64,000 nt of DNA from Silicimonas algicola (GTDB lineage: Bacteria > Pseudomonadota > Alphaproteobacteria > Rhodobacterales > Rhodobacteraceae): contig NZ_QGGV01000013.1 of assembly GCF_003148765.1 (NCBI RefSeq), positions 1 through 64,000 of the forward strand, written 5' to 3'. Positions 42,279 to 50,790 of the stretch are shown here, one piece after another. Positions within the stretch are counted from its first letter, which is position 1. Each line of letters starts with the position of its first letter. A program made the position numbers and the translations under genes. Under the pieces are notes generated by a model. It worked only from the letters and a program-made list of their open reading frames with translations. It was not told where the DNA came from and ran no database searches.

Positions 42279-43045
42279 CAACCAAGCTGACATCGTCAGT
42301 CCAGGGGACAATTCCCCTTCGTTCGCGAGGTAAGACGAGCGGTCCTCGTCGTTTCATTGTGCTCCTTGCGCTCATTCCAGCCCTCTCTGCCTGCGACGAC
42401 CTCCAGTTTCCAAGTGATCCCGAGGGAACGCTCAAATCTGTCGTTTCCGACGGCGAGATGACCGTTGCCGTCTCGCTCAACCCGCCTTGGACAGACGTGG
42501 ACCGCGACGGTGAACTGAGCGGGGTTGAAGTGGAGCTTGTCGAAGGCTTTGCGGACGAGTTCGGGGCACGGATCGTATGGCGACGCCTCGATGCTTTCGC
42601 GGCCCTTTCGAGCCTTGAGCAGGGTGGCGTGGATCTCGCGATAGGGGGCTTCAATCGCAAGGACGTCATGCCAGTTGCCGGTGCTGCGCCCAGCTATGTT
42701 TATTACGAGGAGGACAGCGTCCTCGCCGTGCGCGGCGAGCTTCCCGACGATGCCAAACCGCAGGGAGATCAGGTCTTCGTACCGCAGCATCTGCCCCTCG
42801 CCGAGCTCGTCGTAGACGAAGGCGGACGCCCGGTCGATGAGTGGTCCGAGGATGTGAACTTCGCAGCCGTTCCGCGCTGGCAAGCTGAAGCGCTCGGACT
42901 CACGCCTGTCGACGTCATCTTGCATCGTGCGGACCATGTGGTCGCAGTGCGGCCGGGCGAAAACGGCTGGCTGATGGAGATCGAGCGGTTTCTCCGTCGT
43001 CATACGAACAACCTGGACGAGCGTCTTCGCGCGAACCAGCGATGA
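42275..43045 (+). CDS. Lipoprotein with amino-acid-type solute-binding domain
   Basis: The protein has 256 residues. A basic N-terminus and hydrophobic segment end in the lipobox ALSAC (Cys near residue 40), so it is a lipoprotein. The rest resembles a family 3 periplasmic binding protein: GEMTVAVSLNPPWTD, ELSGVEVELVEGFADEFGARIVW, GVDLAIGGFNRKD and YYEEDSVLAVR. No ABC permease is nearby. Instead it is coupled by a 4-bp overlap to a cation-efflux gene, so a sensory or metal-related role is possible. It is under an EcfG-type promoter. Confidence 0.7.
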   Translation: MTTKLTSSVQGTIPLRSRGKTSGPRRFIVLLALIPALSACDDLQFPSDPEGTLKSVVSDGEMTVAVSLNPPWTDVDRDGELSGVEVELVEGFADEFGARIVWRRLDAFAALSSLEQGGVDLAIGGFNRKDVMPVAGAAPSYVYYEEDSVLAVRGELPDDAKPQGDQVFVPQHLPLAELVVDEGGRPVDEWSEDVNFAAVPRWQAEALGLTPVDVILHRADHVVAVRPGENGWLMEIERFLRRHTNNLDERLRANQR

Positions 43046-44043
43046 GCGGGTCCATCCACAGAATGCCGGAAGAACAGCGGAAGGCCCTCCGCCGCGCCCG
43101 ATGGTTGGAGGTCATCTGGATCGTCGTCCTCGCGACGATCGTGACAGCGATCTATCTTACGGTCGGCAACAGCCAGGCGATGAAGACCGCCTGGATCGAG
43201 GACATGCTGAGCTTCGTGCCCCCCATCGCGTTCCTTGTCGCGTCCTAGATCGAAGGATGGAAGCCGAACGAGCGCTTCCCGCTGGGCTACATCCGCGTGA
43301 CGTCGATCGCCTACCTGATCAGCGCCGTGGCCCTCGGCGGCGTGGGGATTTTCCTGATGGTCGATTCCTCCATCGCCCTGATCAAGAGAGAGCATCCGAC
43401 GATCGGCAGCTTCGAACTCTTCGGTATGACGATCTGGTTCGGCTGGGCGATGATCGCGGCGCTTGTCTACAGCGTCGTGCCGCCGGTCATCTTCGGACGT
43501 CTGAAGGTCGAGCCGGCACGGACGCTGCACGACAAGACGCTTTGGGCCGACGCCCTGATGAACAAGGCCGACTGGATGACGGGAGCGGCGGCCGTGGTCG
43601 GCATCCTGGGCATCGGGATGGGCTGGTGGTGGGCTGACGCGGCCGCCGCCATCGTGATCGCCTTGGACGTGCTGCACGACGGTTTCAAGCACACTGGCGC
43701 GGCCATCAGGGACCTGTGCGACGAGATGCCGAGAACGATCGACGACAACGAGTTCAGTCCCCTGATTGAGGAAGCCGAAGGTCACATACGCCGCCTGCCG
43801 TGGGTGCGCGACAGCCGACTACGTTTGCGCGAGGAGGGGCGCTTTCTCACCGGCACGATATATGTCGTTCCCCGCGAAGCTACGGTGTCACCCGAACGCA
43901 TCGAAGCACTCGAGGCAGAGCTCCTCGATCTGCACTGGCGCATGCACGACGTCTCGATCGTGCCCTGCACGGGGGTCAAACCCCCTGATGGTTCATTCCA
44001 AGCGCTTCGACTGAGAGCGGATGCCGTTCAAGGCAGCGGGTAA
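43042..44043 (+). pseudogene. Cation diffusion facilitator family transporter with an in-frame TAG
   Basis: The frame from ATG 43042 codes for LEVIWIVVLATIVTAIYLTVG and MLSFVPPIAFLVAS, then TAG at 43246-43248. It continues in the same frame with IEGWKPNERFPLGY, typical of the CDF loop, and runs to 44043 with four more membrane helices. A cytoplasmic C-terminal domain carries GTIYVVPREATVSPERIEALE. Intact length would be 333 residues. In transmembrane helix 5 the usual D-x-x-x-H/D metal motif reads DALMNKAD. The stop would split the protein after the second helix, so function is probably lost unless the stop is suppressed or is a sequencing error. Confidence 0.75.
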
Positions 44044-44212
44044 GGTGTGTTTGGCGGCTTAGGGAAGATGTAGGGGCGCCCGGCTGTTCGAAATCACTTC
44101 GGCGGTCCCTAGTGCAGACGGGGTCGGCGGACGCCTTGTTGGCGCCTGAAATATGTTGAGAATGAAATCCTCGGGCGGTTAGGCTCCGCTAGAAAGGGAG
44201 CTTCGAGAGCTC

Positions 44213-46102
44213 ATGAGTGTGTCGCCCAAGATCGATAGGACCCCACGGTCTACCTCACAAAGAGAGGAACAGCAGGGAGCAGTAGCCAATCTGGGGCAGA
44301 TGGCCCTCGGTGACTGCAGCTTTGACAGCCTTTGCGAGGTGGCTCTGGACGAGTTGGCACGCTGTCTGAATGTGCGGTTCGTGAAGCTGTTGGAGCTTAG
44401 CGCGGACAAGACCCACTTCGTCCTGAGGGCGGGGCGTGGTTGGCGACCTGGGCTTGTCGGACACACGACCATTCCCAGCAGCTCCGGCTCGCAGGCGGGC
44501 TACTCGCTCAAGACCTCAGAGACGGTAATCGTGAAGGACATCGCGTCCGAAGATCGTTTTGAACCACCCAGCTTGCTTATCGAGCACGGCATCCAGTGCG
44601 GCGCGAGTGTCATCGTCGGTCCTGTTTCTGATCCCTGGGGCGTGCTGGGTATCCACGAGAGTGACCGCGAGCGGTGCAGCTTCAGCACCTACGACGTGGA
44701 TTTCGTTCGTTCGGTGGCGAACATCCTCTGGCTTTTCCTCAGAAACCAGAAAGCCCGTCGGGAGACGGAGCGGGAGCGGCAGGCTCTAAGGTCCTTCGCC
44801 GACGCAATGCCGATCCTGTTCGCCGTCGTCGATGCCAAGGGGCGCTACGAGTACGTCAACGAGGCCTATCGGGGCTATGGCGATCCGGCACGGCTGATTG
44901 GACGGCGCGTGGCCGATGTAGCTGGCGAGGAGGTTTATCGGACGGCTCAGCCCCACATCAGAAAGGTTCTTTCCGGGGAAACGACGCGCTTCGAGACCAA
45001 GCTGACGTCTGGCTCTTCTGCCGGACGGGACGTCCTTGTCACCTATGCGCCTCGCTGGGGCGAAGGCGATGCGCCCGACGGTTTCTACGCGGCCATCGTG
45101 GACATCACCGATCAGAAGCAGTTACAGCGCGATATCGCGGAGCGGACGCGACATTATCAGGCTATCGCCGACTCGATCCCCTATGGTGTCTGGACCTGCG
45201 ATGCAGAAGGTCGCCTGACCTATGTCAGCGAGTCCTTTCTGAACCTTGTCGGCATGACCTTCAACCAGGCGCGGGAATTCGGGTGGATCCGAAGTCTCTT
45301 GCCTGATGAAGTCGAAGACACCCGCAGAGCGTGGGAAGCCTACGTTCGCGATAGAGGGAATTGGGAACGCGAACATCGTTTCATCGGTCGCGACGGTCGC
45401 ACCTACGACATCCTCGCCATTGCTCGCCCGGTCATCGACGAAAACGGTGATCTTGCAAGTTACGTGGGCCTTAATCTGGACATCACTGAGAGAAAGAAGA
45501 AGGAGGAACTCCTGCAGCTTGTGACGCGGGAGCTCGACCACCGCGTGAAGAACCTCTTCGCACTGGTTCTTACGATCACACGAATGGCCTCACGCTCTGC
45601 CAAGACCGTCGAAGAGTTCAGGCGCGCGTTGGACGGGCGCCTCAGAGCACTTGCCGGCGCGCACGAGTCGATCGCGGCGAAGGAATGGCAGGGCATGTCG
45701 CTCCGTCACCTCTTCGAGTCTGAACTCGAGCCTTACGCGGGAGGCCCCGCCAAGATCGACCTTTCTGGGCCGGACCTTCACATCGCAGCACATGCCATAC
45801 AGCCGCTCGTCCTGGCCGCCCATGAATTGGCGACCAACGCAGCAAAATATGGCGCTCTCGCCTGTGGTGGGGGCACCTTGAGGGTCGAATGGAGCCGAAC
45901 TCCGTCTGGAGGTCTCACCGTGAGATGGATCGAGACGGGCGTCGAGGGCCTGAAGCCGCCAACGTCGACAGGCTTTGGGACAAGGGTGATCGAGCAGGTT
46001 CTGGTGATGCAACTGAACGCTCAAATCGACATGAACTTTCGGCATGGAGGCCTGCAGTTGGAGATCGTTCTGCCATCTGACGTGTTGGAAGCTTCCGAAT
46101 AA
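44213..46102 (+). CDS. GAF-PAS-PAS HWE histidine kinase
   Basis: The protein has 629 residues. The N-terminal GAF domain (about 35-180: VRFVKLLELSADKTHFVLRAG) resembles the one in the kinase at 40458. Two PAS/PAC domains follow (about 190-300 and 305-430, the second with YVGLNLDITERKKKEE), then an HWE kinase domain with ELDHRVKNLFALVL, HELATNAAKYGAL, VRWIETG and GFGTRVIEQVL. No membrane segment is seen. It probably phosphorylates the receiver encoded 2 bp downstream, and by family could feed the PhyR-NepR-EcfG stress cascade. Confidence 0.85.
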   Translation: MSVSPKIDRTPRSTSQREEQQGAVANLGQMALGDCSFDSLCEVALDELARCLNVRFVKLLELSADKTHFVLRAGRGWRPGLVGHTTIPSSSGSQAGYSLKTSETVIVKDIASEDRFEPPSLLIEHGIQCGASVIVGPVSDPWGVLGIHESDRERCSFSTYDVDFVRSVANILWLFLRNQKARRETERERQALRSFADAMPILFAVVDAKGRYEYVNEAYRGYGDPARLIGRRVADVAGEEVYRTAQPHIRKVLSGETTRFETKLTSGSSAGRDVLVTYAPRWGEGDAPDGFYAAIVDITDQKQLQRDIAERTRHYQAIADSIPYGVWTCDAEGRLTYVSESFLNLVGMTFNQAREFGWIRSLLPDEVEDTRRAWEAYVRDRGNWEREHRFIGRDGRTYDILAIARPVIDENGDLASYVGLNLDITERKKKEELLQLVTRELDHRVKNLFALVLTITRMASRSAKTVEEFRRALDGRLRALAGAHESIAAKEWQGMSLRHLFESELEPYAGGPAKIDLSGPDLHIAAHAIQPLVLAAHELATNAAKYGALACGGGTLRVEWSRTPSGGLTVRWIETGVEGLKPPTSTGFGTRVIEQVLVMQLNAQIDMNFRHGGLQLEIVLPSDVLEASE

Positions 46103-46104
46103 CG

Positions 46105-46455
46105 ATGCGCGTCCTATTAGTTGAAGACGAGGCGCTGGTTGCATTGGACCTTGCAGAAATGGTCGAGGAACTCGGACATACGGTTGTTGGTATGTGCAAT
46201 TCGGCTGACTCGGCGCTTACCTTCTTGGAACGCTCGGATGTGGACTTCGCCGTCCTCGACTACAATCTCAGACAGAGCACGAGCGCGGCGATCGCCGATC
46301 GCTTGACAGCGCTCCGCGTGCCTTTTGCTTTCTTGACGGGTTACCGTCCATCTGGGCTTCCGGAACGGTTCAGGAACGGTACTATCTTGGCGAAGCCGGT
46401 TAGCTTCGAGGCGGTCAAAGGCTTGTTTGCCCCCGCCGCCAAATCAGATCCATGA
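46105..46455 (+). CDS. Stand-alone receiver-domain response regulator
   Basis: This 116-residue receiver has VEDEALVALDL, phospho-acceptor Asp in AVLDYNLRQ, FLTGY threonine and AKPVS lysine. No output domain is present. It is coupled to the HWE kinase before it (2-bp gap) and is a paralogue in arrangement of the 41594-41983 receiver. Confidence 0.85.
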   Translation: MRVLLVEDEALVALDLAEMVEELGHTVVGMCNSADSALTFLERSDVDFAVLDYNLRQSTSAAIADRLTALRVPFAFLTGYRPSGLPERFRNGTILAKPVSFEAVKGLFAPAAKSDP

Positions 46456-46499
46456 TGCTCTCATCTAACTTCAAAGTGTCCTGAATTGGCAGGAGGAGC

Positions 46500-46660
46500 G
46501 TCACGGGCAGATGAACATCAGCGCCCGTGCCGCAGTAGCCCCGAAGTCGCCCAGGGTGGCATAGAATGCGGGCACATCCTGCCAGCGCATCGCGATCCCG
46601 GGACGTGCCAAAGGAACCAGATCCGCGCCGCCCAACGCGAAATCGGTGCGCAACGGAGCG
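46500..46660 (-). pseudogene. Remnant of a P4-type phage integrase
   Basis: A minus frame reads AMRWQDVPAFYATLGDFG and ATAARALMFICP before a stop. It matches the WxDVPAFxAxL...TAARALxFxxLT segment that precedes the catalytic RSGEV motif of P4-like tyrosine recombinases. Both ends are lost. It marks an old integration event. Confidence 0.4.
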
Positions 46661-46774
46661 CCCTAGGCACTTCGTTGCCCCTTCACCGTAACCCGGACTA
46701 TCCAGCGCCGCGCGCCAACGGACCGACGGCGAGATAGAGGCCATTGCCATCCCCGCGCCGCCCCAAGCTCGTTG

Positions 46775-47029
46775 CTAGTCGCCTCTCACCGGCAAAGCCT
46801 GTTTTCGCAATTCTGCCGCGGCGGCTTCGCTTAGATCATTGTCGGCTTGCGGGGCTTGTAGAACCTCGATAGCCCATTTTCGAAGCGCATTGGTACCCTC
46901 GCTGGGTTCCTGGCTCAGGACGGCTATCGCGATATCCAGTTTCGCACTGGCAACTTCGCGTTTTCTGACTTGCGCGTTCAACATCACAGCCGTGACTGCG
47001 ATCACTAGGACAACTGCAATTTTCCACAT
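46775..47029 (-). CDS. Small hypothetical membrane-anchored or secreted protein
   Basis: This 84-residue protein has an N-terminal hydrophobic segment (WKIAVVLVIAVTAVML) and a helical remainder with SAKLDIAIAVLSQEPS and LRKWAIEVLQAP. Similar short proteins with this VLSQxP...LRxWAIE pattern are common uncharacterised genes in rhizobia and relatives. An alternative TTG start lies at 47047. The function is unknown. It may survive intact inside an otherwise decayed region. Confidence 0.5.
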   Translation of the reverse strand: MWKIAVVLVIAVTAVMLNAQVRKREVASAKLDIAIAVLSQEPSEGTNALRKWAIEVLQAPQADNDLSEAAAAELRKQALPVRGD

Positions 47030-47074
47030 ATCGAACTTGCCAACCAAGGTTCTCGGTCGTTCGCCTATCAGGTG

Positions 47075-48159
47075 TCGGCGGCGCCCGTAGGCGACGGCAT
47101 AGGCCAGGCGATGTCACGGCTGACATTCGGTGCGAACGCAGCGCTCTATGCCCGCCTGCAGGAGATCGGCTTCGAAGGGTTTGTCGATGAGCAACTCAAC
47201 GACACTCGGATCGAAAATGTGGCACTCGAGGCACTGGCCGTCGATGCGATCGTGAACTTCGATCAGGAGAATTTCTGGAAGTTCAGCACGGACGTTTGGG
47301 CCATCAGTTGACGCGCGCTGTATTCAGCGAAAAGCAGCTGCGTGAGGTCATGGCGCTGTTCTGGGCCAATCACTTTCATGCAGCCTACAAGGACAGTTCG
47401 CGCATCCACCTGCAGATGTTTGACGATCGCGCGTTCTATCAAGAGAACGCGTTCGGCCAGTTCAGAGACCTGCTGGTCTACAGCGCTCGCAGCCCGTTGA
47501 TGGCGCAGTTTCTGGACAATGACGAAAGCTCGGCAGGGAGCCTGAACGAGAACTACGCCCGCGAACTGCTTGAGTTGCATACCTTGGGCGCAAGAGCCGA
47601 CTACACTGAGCAGGATATCTCGGAAGTGGCCCGTATCTTCACTGGCTGGCACTATGCGGAAATCGAGCAGGCCAATTCAGCGGCGATTCCGCGTTTCGAG
47701 TTCAGATACCGTCCGCTGAGGCACGATAACGGCGACAAGATGCTCAGCTTTCACCCCGGCGTAATCATCGGCCGGGATGGAAACGAGGGTTACCAGGAAG
47801 GGCGACAGCTACTCGCGTACCTTGCGGCACACCCGGCGACGTCGTCGTTCGTATGCGGCAAGATCGTGCAACTTCTTGTAGCCGACGTTCCGCCGCAGCA
47901 CTTCGTCGATGTCTGCAGTATCACGTGGATGGTGACGGACGGCGATATCCGTTCGGTTCTGGAAGCCATCCTAAAGGACCCGTCATACATTACGACGGTC
48001 GAGTATCAACGAAACAAGGGCAAAACGCCTTTCGAGTACTCGGCGTCCGTCGCACGTTTCTTGGCGCTGTCTCCCGAGGCATCGCAGGTCCGTGATTTGG
48101 CTATGATACTGCCAGGGGGCTCAGACGGGCTTGAGCTCTTTCCGGCCGCAGGAACGTAG
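47075..48159 (+). pseudogene. DUF1800-family protein, frameshifted and truncated
   Basis: The first frame holds AMSRLTFGANAALYARLQEIG and FVDEQLND. One base is missing near 47290, and the second frame continues with FSEKQLREVMALFWANHFH, NENYARELLELHTLGARADY, IFTGWHY, FHPGVIIGRDG, VADVPPQHFVDV and TDGDIRSVLEAIL. These are the conserved blocks of DUF1800 proteins, usually about 450-550 residues and paired with a DUF1501 protein. Here the C-terminal part is lost after about residue 360 and no DUF1501 gene follows. Confidence 0.7.
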
Positions 48160-48176
48160 CGATTTCAGGGGACTAC

Positions 48177-48330
48177 CGTCTGGAAGTACAGATTCTTGAC
48201 GGCGAAACCGTTGTTTGGCGCTATATCGAGGCCGTCTCAGCAGGGTGACGTTCACCAATCTCGAGAAGGAGGTGGCCGCCGCGAAACTCACAGCATTGCC
48301 GTCCGAGGGGCGCATCGAGAAGCGCCGCAT
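48177..48330 (+). pseudogene. Short decayed coding fragment ending exactly at an IS-end repeat
   Basis: Plus-strand frames give LEVQILDGETVVWRYIEAVS and then, after a shift, VTFTNLEKEVAAAKLTALPS. They look like coding sequence but I do not recognise the family. The similarity stops at 48331, the first base of the 29-bp repeat. Confidence 0.3.
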
Positions 48331-48359
48331 CGGTGCTGTCAGACTCATGCGAACCAGTC
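48331..48359 (+). repeat. 29-bp IS-end-like repeat, copy A
   Basis: It starts CGGTGCTGTCAGACTCATGC and ends GAACCAGTC. It matches copy B (50625-50653) at 27 of 29 positions and resembles copy C, the outer end of the IS6 element at 61889. It lies upstream of the helicase gene. Confidence 0.6.
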
Positions 48360-48515
48360 TACGCAAGGGCAGCCAATTTGCTCGGATAAGCCCCCGCTCT
48401 TGGGATTTGCTGTGTACAAATGGGAAGTGCCGGCCTAGACGGCACATCTTGGCTCCGCTGATCGGTAGGAGCGCAATGCGCATTCGCGCCTCCTCAGTCC
48501 AGACAGATCGCAATT

Positions 48516-50615
48516 ATGTTCCAGCCCCTCGCCAATGCGCTTTCAAAGCGCGGCTACGATACCCTGACCGCAGTCCAGGACGCCGTCACCGATCCAAAGC
48601 TGCAAGACGCGGACCTTGTGGTCTCGGCGCAGACCGGATCGGGCAAGACGGTGGGCTTCGGCCTTGCCATTGCGCACACGATCCTGGGCGCGGACGGCAC
48701 AGTGGGACCGGCCGCAGCACCGCTTGCGCTGATCGTCGCACCGACGCGGGAGCTGGCACTTCAGGTGATGCGCGAACTTGAATGGCTCTATGCCGAGGCG
48801 GGCGCGCGGGTGACGACCTGTATCGGAGGCATGGACATCCGCGACGAGCGCCGCGCTCTGGATCGAGGCGCCCATATCGTCGTCGGCACGCCCGGTCGTC
48901 TGCGCGATCATATCCAGCGTGGCTCGCTTGAGATGGGCAGCCTGAGGGCCATCGTCCTGGACGAGGCAGACGAGATGCTGGACCTGGGCTTTCGCGAAGA
49001 CCTGGAGTTCATGCTGGGCGAGGCCCCCGATGATCGGCGCACGCTGATGTTCTCGGCCACAGTGCCGCCGATGATCGAAAAACTCGCCAAGCGGTTCCAG
49101 CGCGACGCCGTGCGGGTGACCACGCTGAGCGCCGAAGGCCAGCACGCCGACATCGCCTATCAGGCCATGCGCGTCGCCCCCCACGACGCCGAAAACGCGA
49201 TCATCAACCTGCTGCGCTTTCACGACGCCGAAAACGCCCTCGTCTTCGCCAATACACGCGCCAGCGTGAACCGGCTGACCGCGCGCCTGACGAACCGGGG
49301 ATTTTCCGTCGTGCCGCTTTCGGGCGAGTTGAGCCAATCCGAGCGCACGCACGCCCTTCAGGCCTTGCGCGACGGGCGCGCGCGGGTTTGCGTGGCGACC
49401 GATGTTGCGGCGCGCGGCATCGACCTTCCCAAGCTCGACCTCGTCATCCATGCCGAGCTTCCCTCGAATGCCGAAAGTCTGCTGCACCGCTCCGGTCGAA
49501 CCGGACGGGCAGGGCGCAAGGGCATCTCTGCCCTGATCGTGCCGCCCAAGCTGGCGTCTAAAGCCGGGCGGCTGCTTGGTATGGCCAAGATCGAGGCCGA
49601 CTGGATTGCGCCGCCCTCGGCCGAGGAGATTCTGCAACAGGACGAGGAACGCCTGCTGGCCGACCCCGTCTGGACAATGGAGCCGACACCAGAGCAGCGC
49701 GACTTCGCCGCGAAACTGCTGTCCCTGCACGGCCCCGAAAGAATAGCTGCGGCCTATCTGGCCATGCATCAGTCGCGCCTGTCTGCGCCCGAGGACCTCG
49801 CCGACCCGGGGGCGCTCCCCGAGCGAAAGGAGCGCGCGGCTTTCGGCCCCAGCTCCTGGATTTCTCTCTCGGTCGGCCGTGATGACCGGGCCGAGCCGCG
49901 CTGGCTGCTGCCGCTTTTGTGCAGGGCTGGCAATCTCGACAAGGACTCCATCGGCGCGATCCGAGTGCAGCAGTCGGAAAGTTTCGTCGAGATTCTGAAT
50001 TCTGCCGTTCCCGGCTTCCTTGCGGCCATCGGCGAGGACGGCGAACTCGAGAAAGGGGTCAAGGCCCGGAAACTCGACGCCGCACCGGACGTCGCACCTG
50101 ACCGCGCTCCTGCCCCCCGCGAACCAGCCCAGAGCCCGCGCCAGCCCGAACGCCCGGCCCCGTCGCGATCTGACGAGCGCCAAGACAAGCGCCCGACGCC
50201 CAAAACGCGCGATACAGGCCCAAAAGCCGCTGCGCCGAGGTCTCTCGACAAAATGGCTCGGGCGATCGCCGAGGGCGCGGTGAAGCCCATTCGAACACCG
50301 AAGGATCGCAGCGGCGGGTCATCTGCTCCGGGCGATGACAAGCCGTCCAAGAAGACGCGCTGGGATAAGAAGCCTTCGGGGGCACCGACCGGCAAGTTCG
50401 AGAGCAAGCCGACGTCCAAGGGCGCCGTCAAAAAGGACCTGCGAACCGACAACTCCAGGTCGGACGCGCGCAAGACCGACGGCAAAGCCAAGGGAACCAG
50501 CTCAGCCGCTGGCGATACCTCCAAGCGCTTCACACCTCCCGGCGCCGCAGGCAGGTCCGGCAAGCCGAAGCCGCAAAGTCGCTTCAAACCAGCGGGGAAA
50601 CCGCGCAAAGGGTAG
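48516..50615 (+). CDS. DEAD-box RNA helicase with long basic tail
   Basis: The protein has 699 residues. The helicase core has Walker A AQTGSGKT (about 42-49), PTRELALQV, GTPGRLRDHI, LDEADEML, FSAT, the VFANTRAS block, ATDVAARGIDLPKLD and HRSGRTGRAGR. A DbpA/CsdA-like RNA-binding region follows (about 465-520: WISLSVGRDDRAEPRWLLPLL, VQQSESFVEIL). A disordered Lys/Pro/Arg-rich tail of about 170 residues comes last. It should unwind structured RNA in ribosome assembly or cold and stress conditions. Only IS-end repeats flank it closely (copies A and B), so it may have moved as a unit. Confidence 0.9.
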   Translation: MFQPLANALSKRGYDTLTAVQDAVTDPKLQDADLVVSAQTGSGKTVGFGLAIAHTILGADGTVGPAAAPLALIVAPTRELALQVMRELEWLYAEAGARVTTCIGGMDIRDERRALDRGAHIVVGTPGRLRDHIQRGSLEMGSLRAIVLDEADEMLDLGFREDLEFMLGEAPDDRRTLMFSATVPPMIEKLAKRFQRDAVRVTTLSAEGQHADIAYQAMRVAPHDAENAIINLLRFHDAENALVFANTRASVNRLTARLTNRGFSVVPLSGELSQSERTHALQALRDGRARVCVATDVAARGIDLPKLDLVIHAELPSNAESLLHRSGRTGRAGRKGISALIVPPKLASKAGRLLGMAKIEADWIAPPSAEEILQQDEERLLADPVWTMEPTPEQRDFAAKLLSLHGPERIAAAYLAMHQSRLSAPEDLADPGALPERKERAAFGPSSWISLSVGRDDRAEPRWLLPLLCRAGNLDKDSIGAIRVQQSESFVEILNSAVPGFLAAIGEDGELEKGVKARKLDAAPDVAPDRAPAPREPAQSPRQPERPAPSRSDERQDKRPTPKTRDTGPKAAAPRSLDKMARAIAEGAVKPIRTPKDRSGGSSAPGDDKPSKKTRWDKKPSGAPTGKFESKPTSKGAVKKDLRTDNSRSDARKTDGKAKGTSSAAGDTSKRFTPPGAAGRSGKPKPQSRFKPAGKPRKG

Positions 50616-50624
50616 ACCTCTAGT

Positions 50625-50653
50625 CGGTGCTGTCGGACTGATGCGAACCAGTC
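50625..50653 (+). repeat. 29-bp IS-end-like repeat, copy B
   Basis: It starts CGGTGCTGTCGGACTGATGC and ends GAACCAGTC, 9 bp after the helicase stop. It is in the same orientation as copy A. Downstream bases (GCGCCATTCGAC, AGGGCAGCCAAT) also echo the sequences following copies C and A. Confidence 0.6.
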
Positions 50654-50790
50654 ATCGCGGAGAGAGCAATGAGCCCCCTATGTCGCGCCGAGATGGCGCC
50701 ATTCGACGGTAGGGCAGCCAATGGGTAGCGCAGCCAAAGATACAAGGATGTGAAGCGTGGCTTTATTGATCGCGCGCCGCTCGAGCCGGC

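Noticed and set aside
48543-50183. A 546-codon minus-strand frame opposite the helicase
   Set aside because: Shadow frame. All helicase motifs are on the plus strand.
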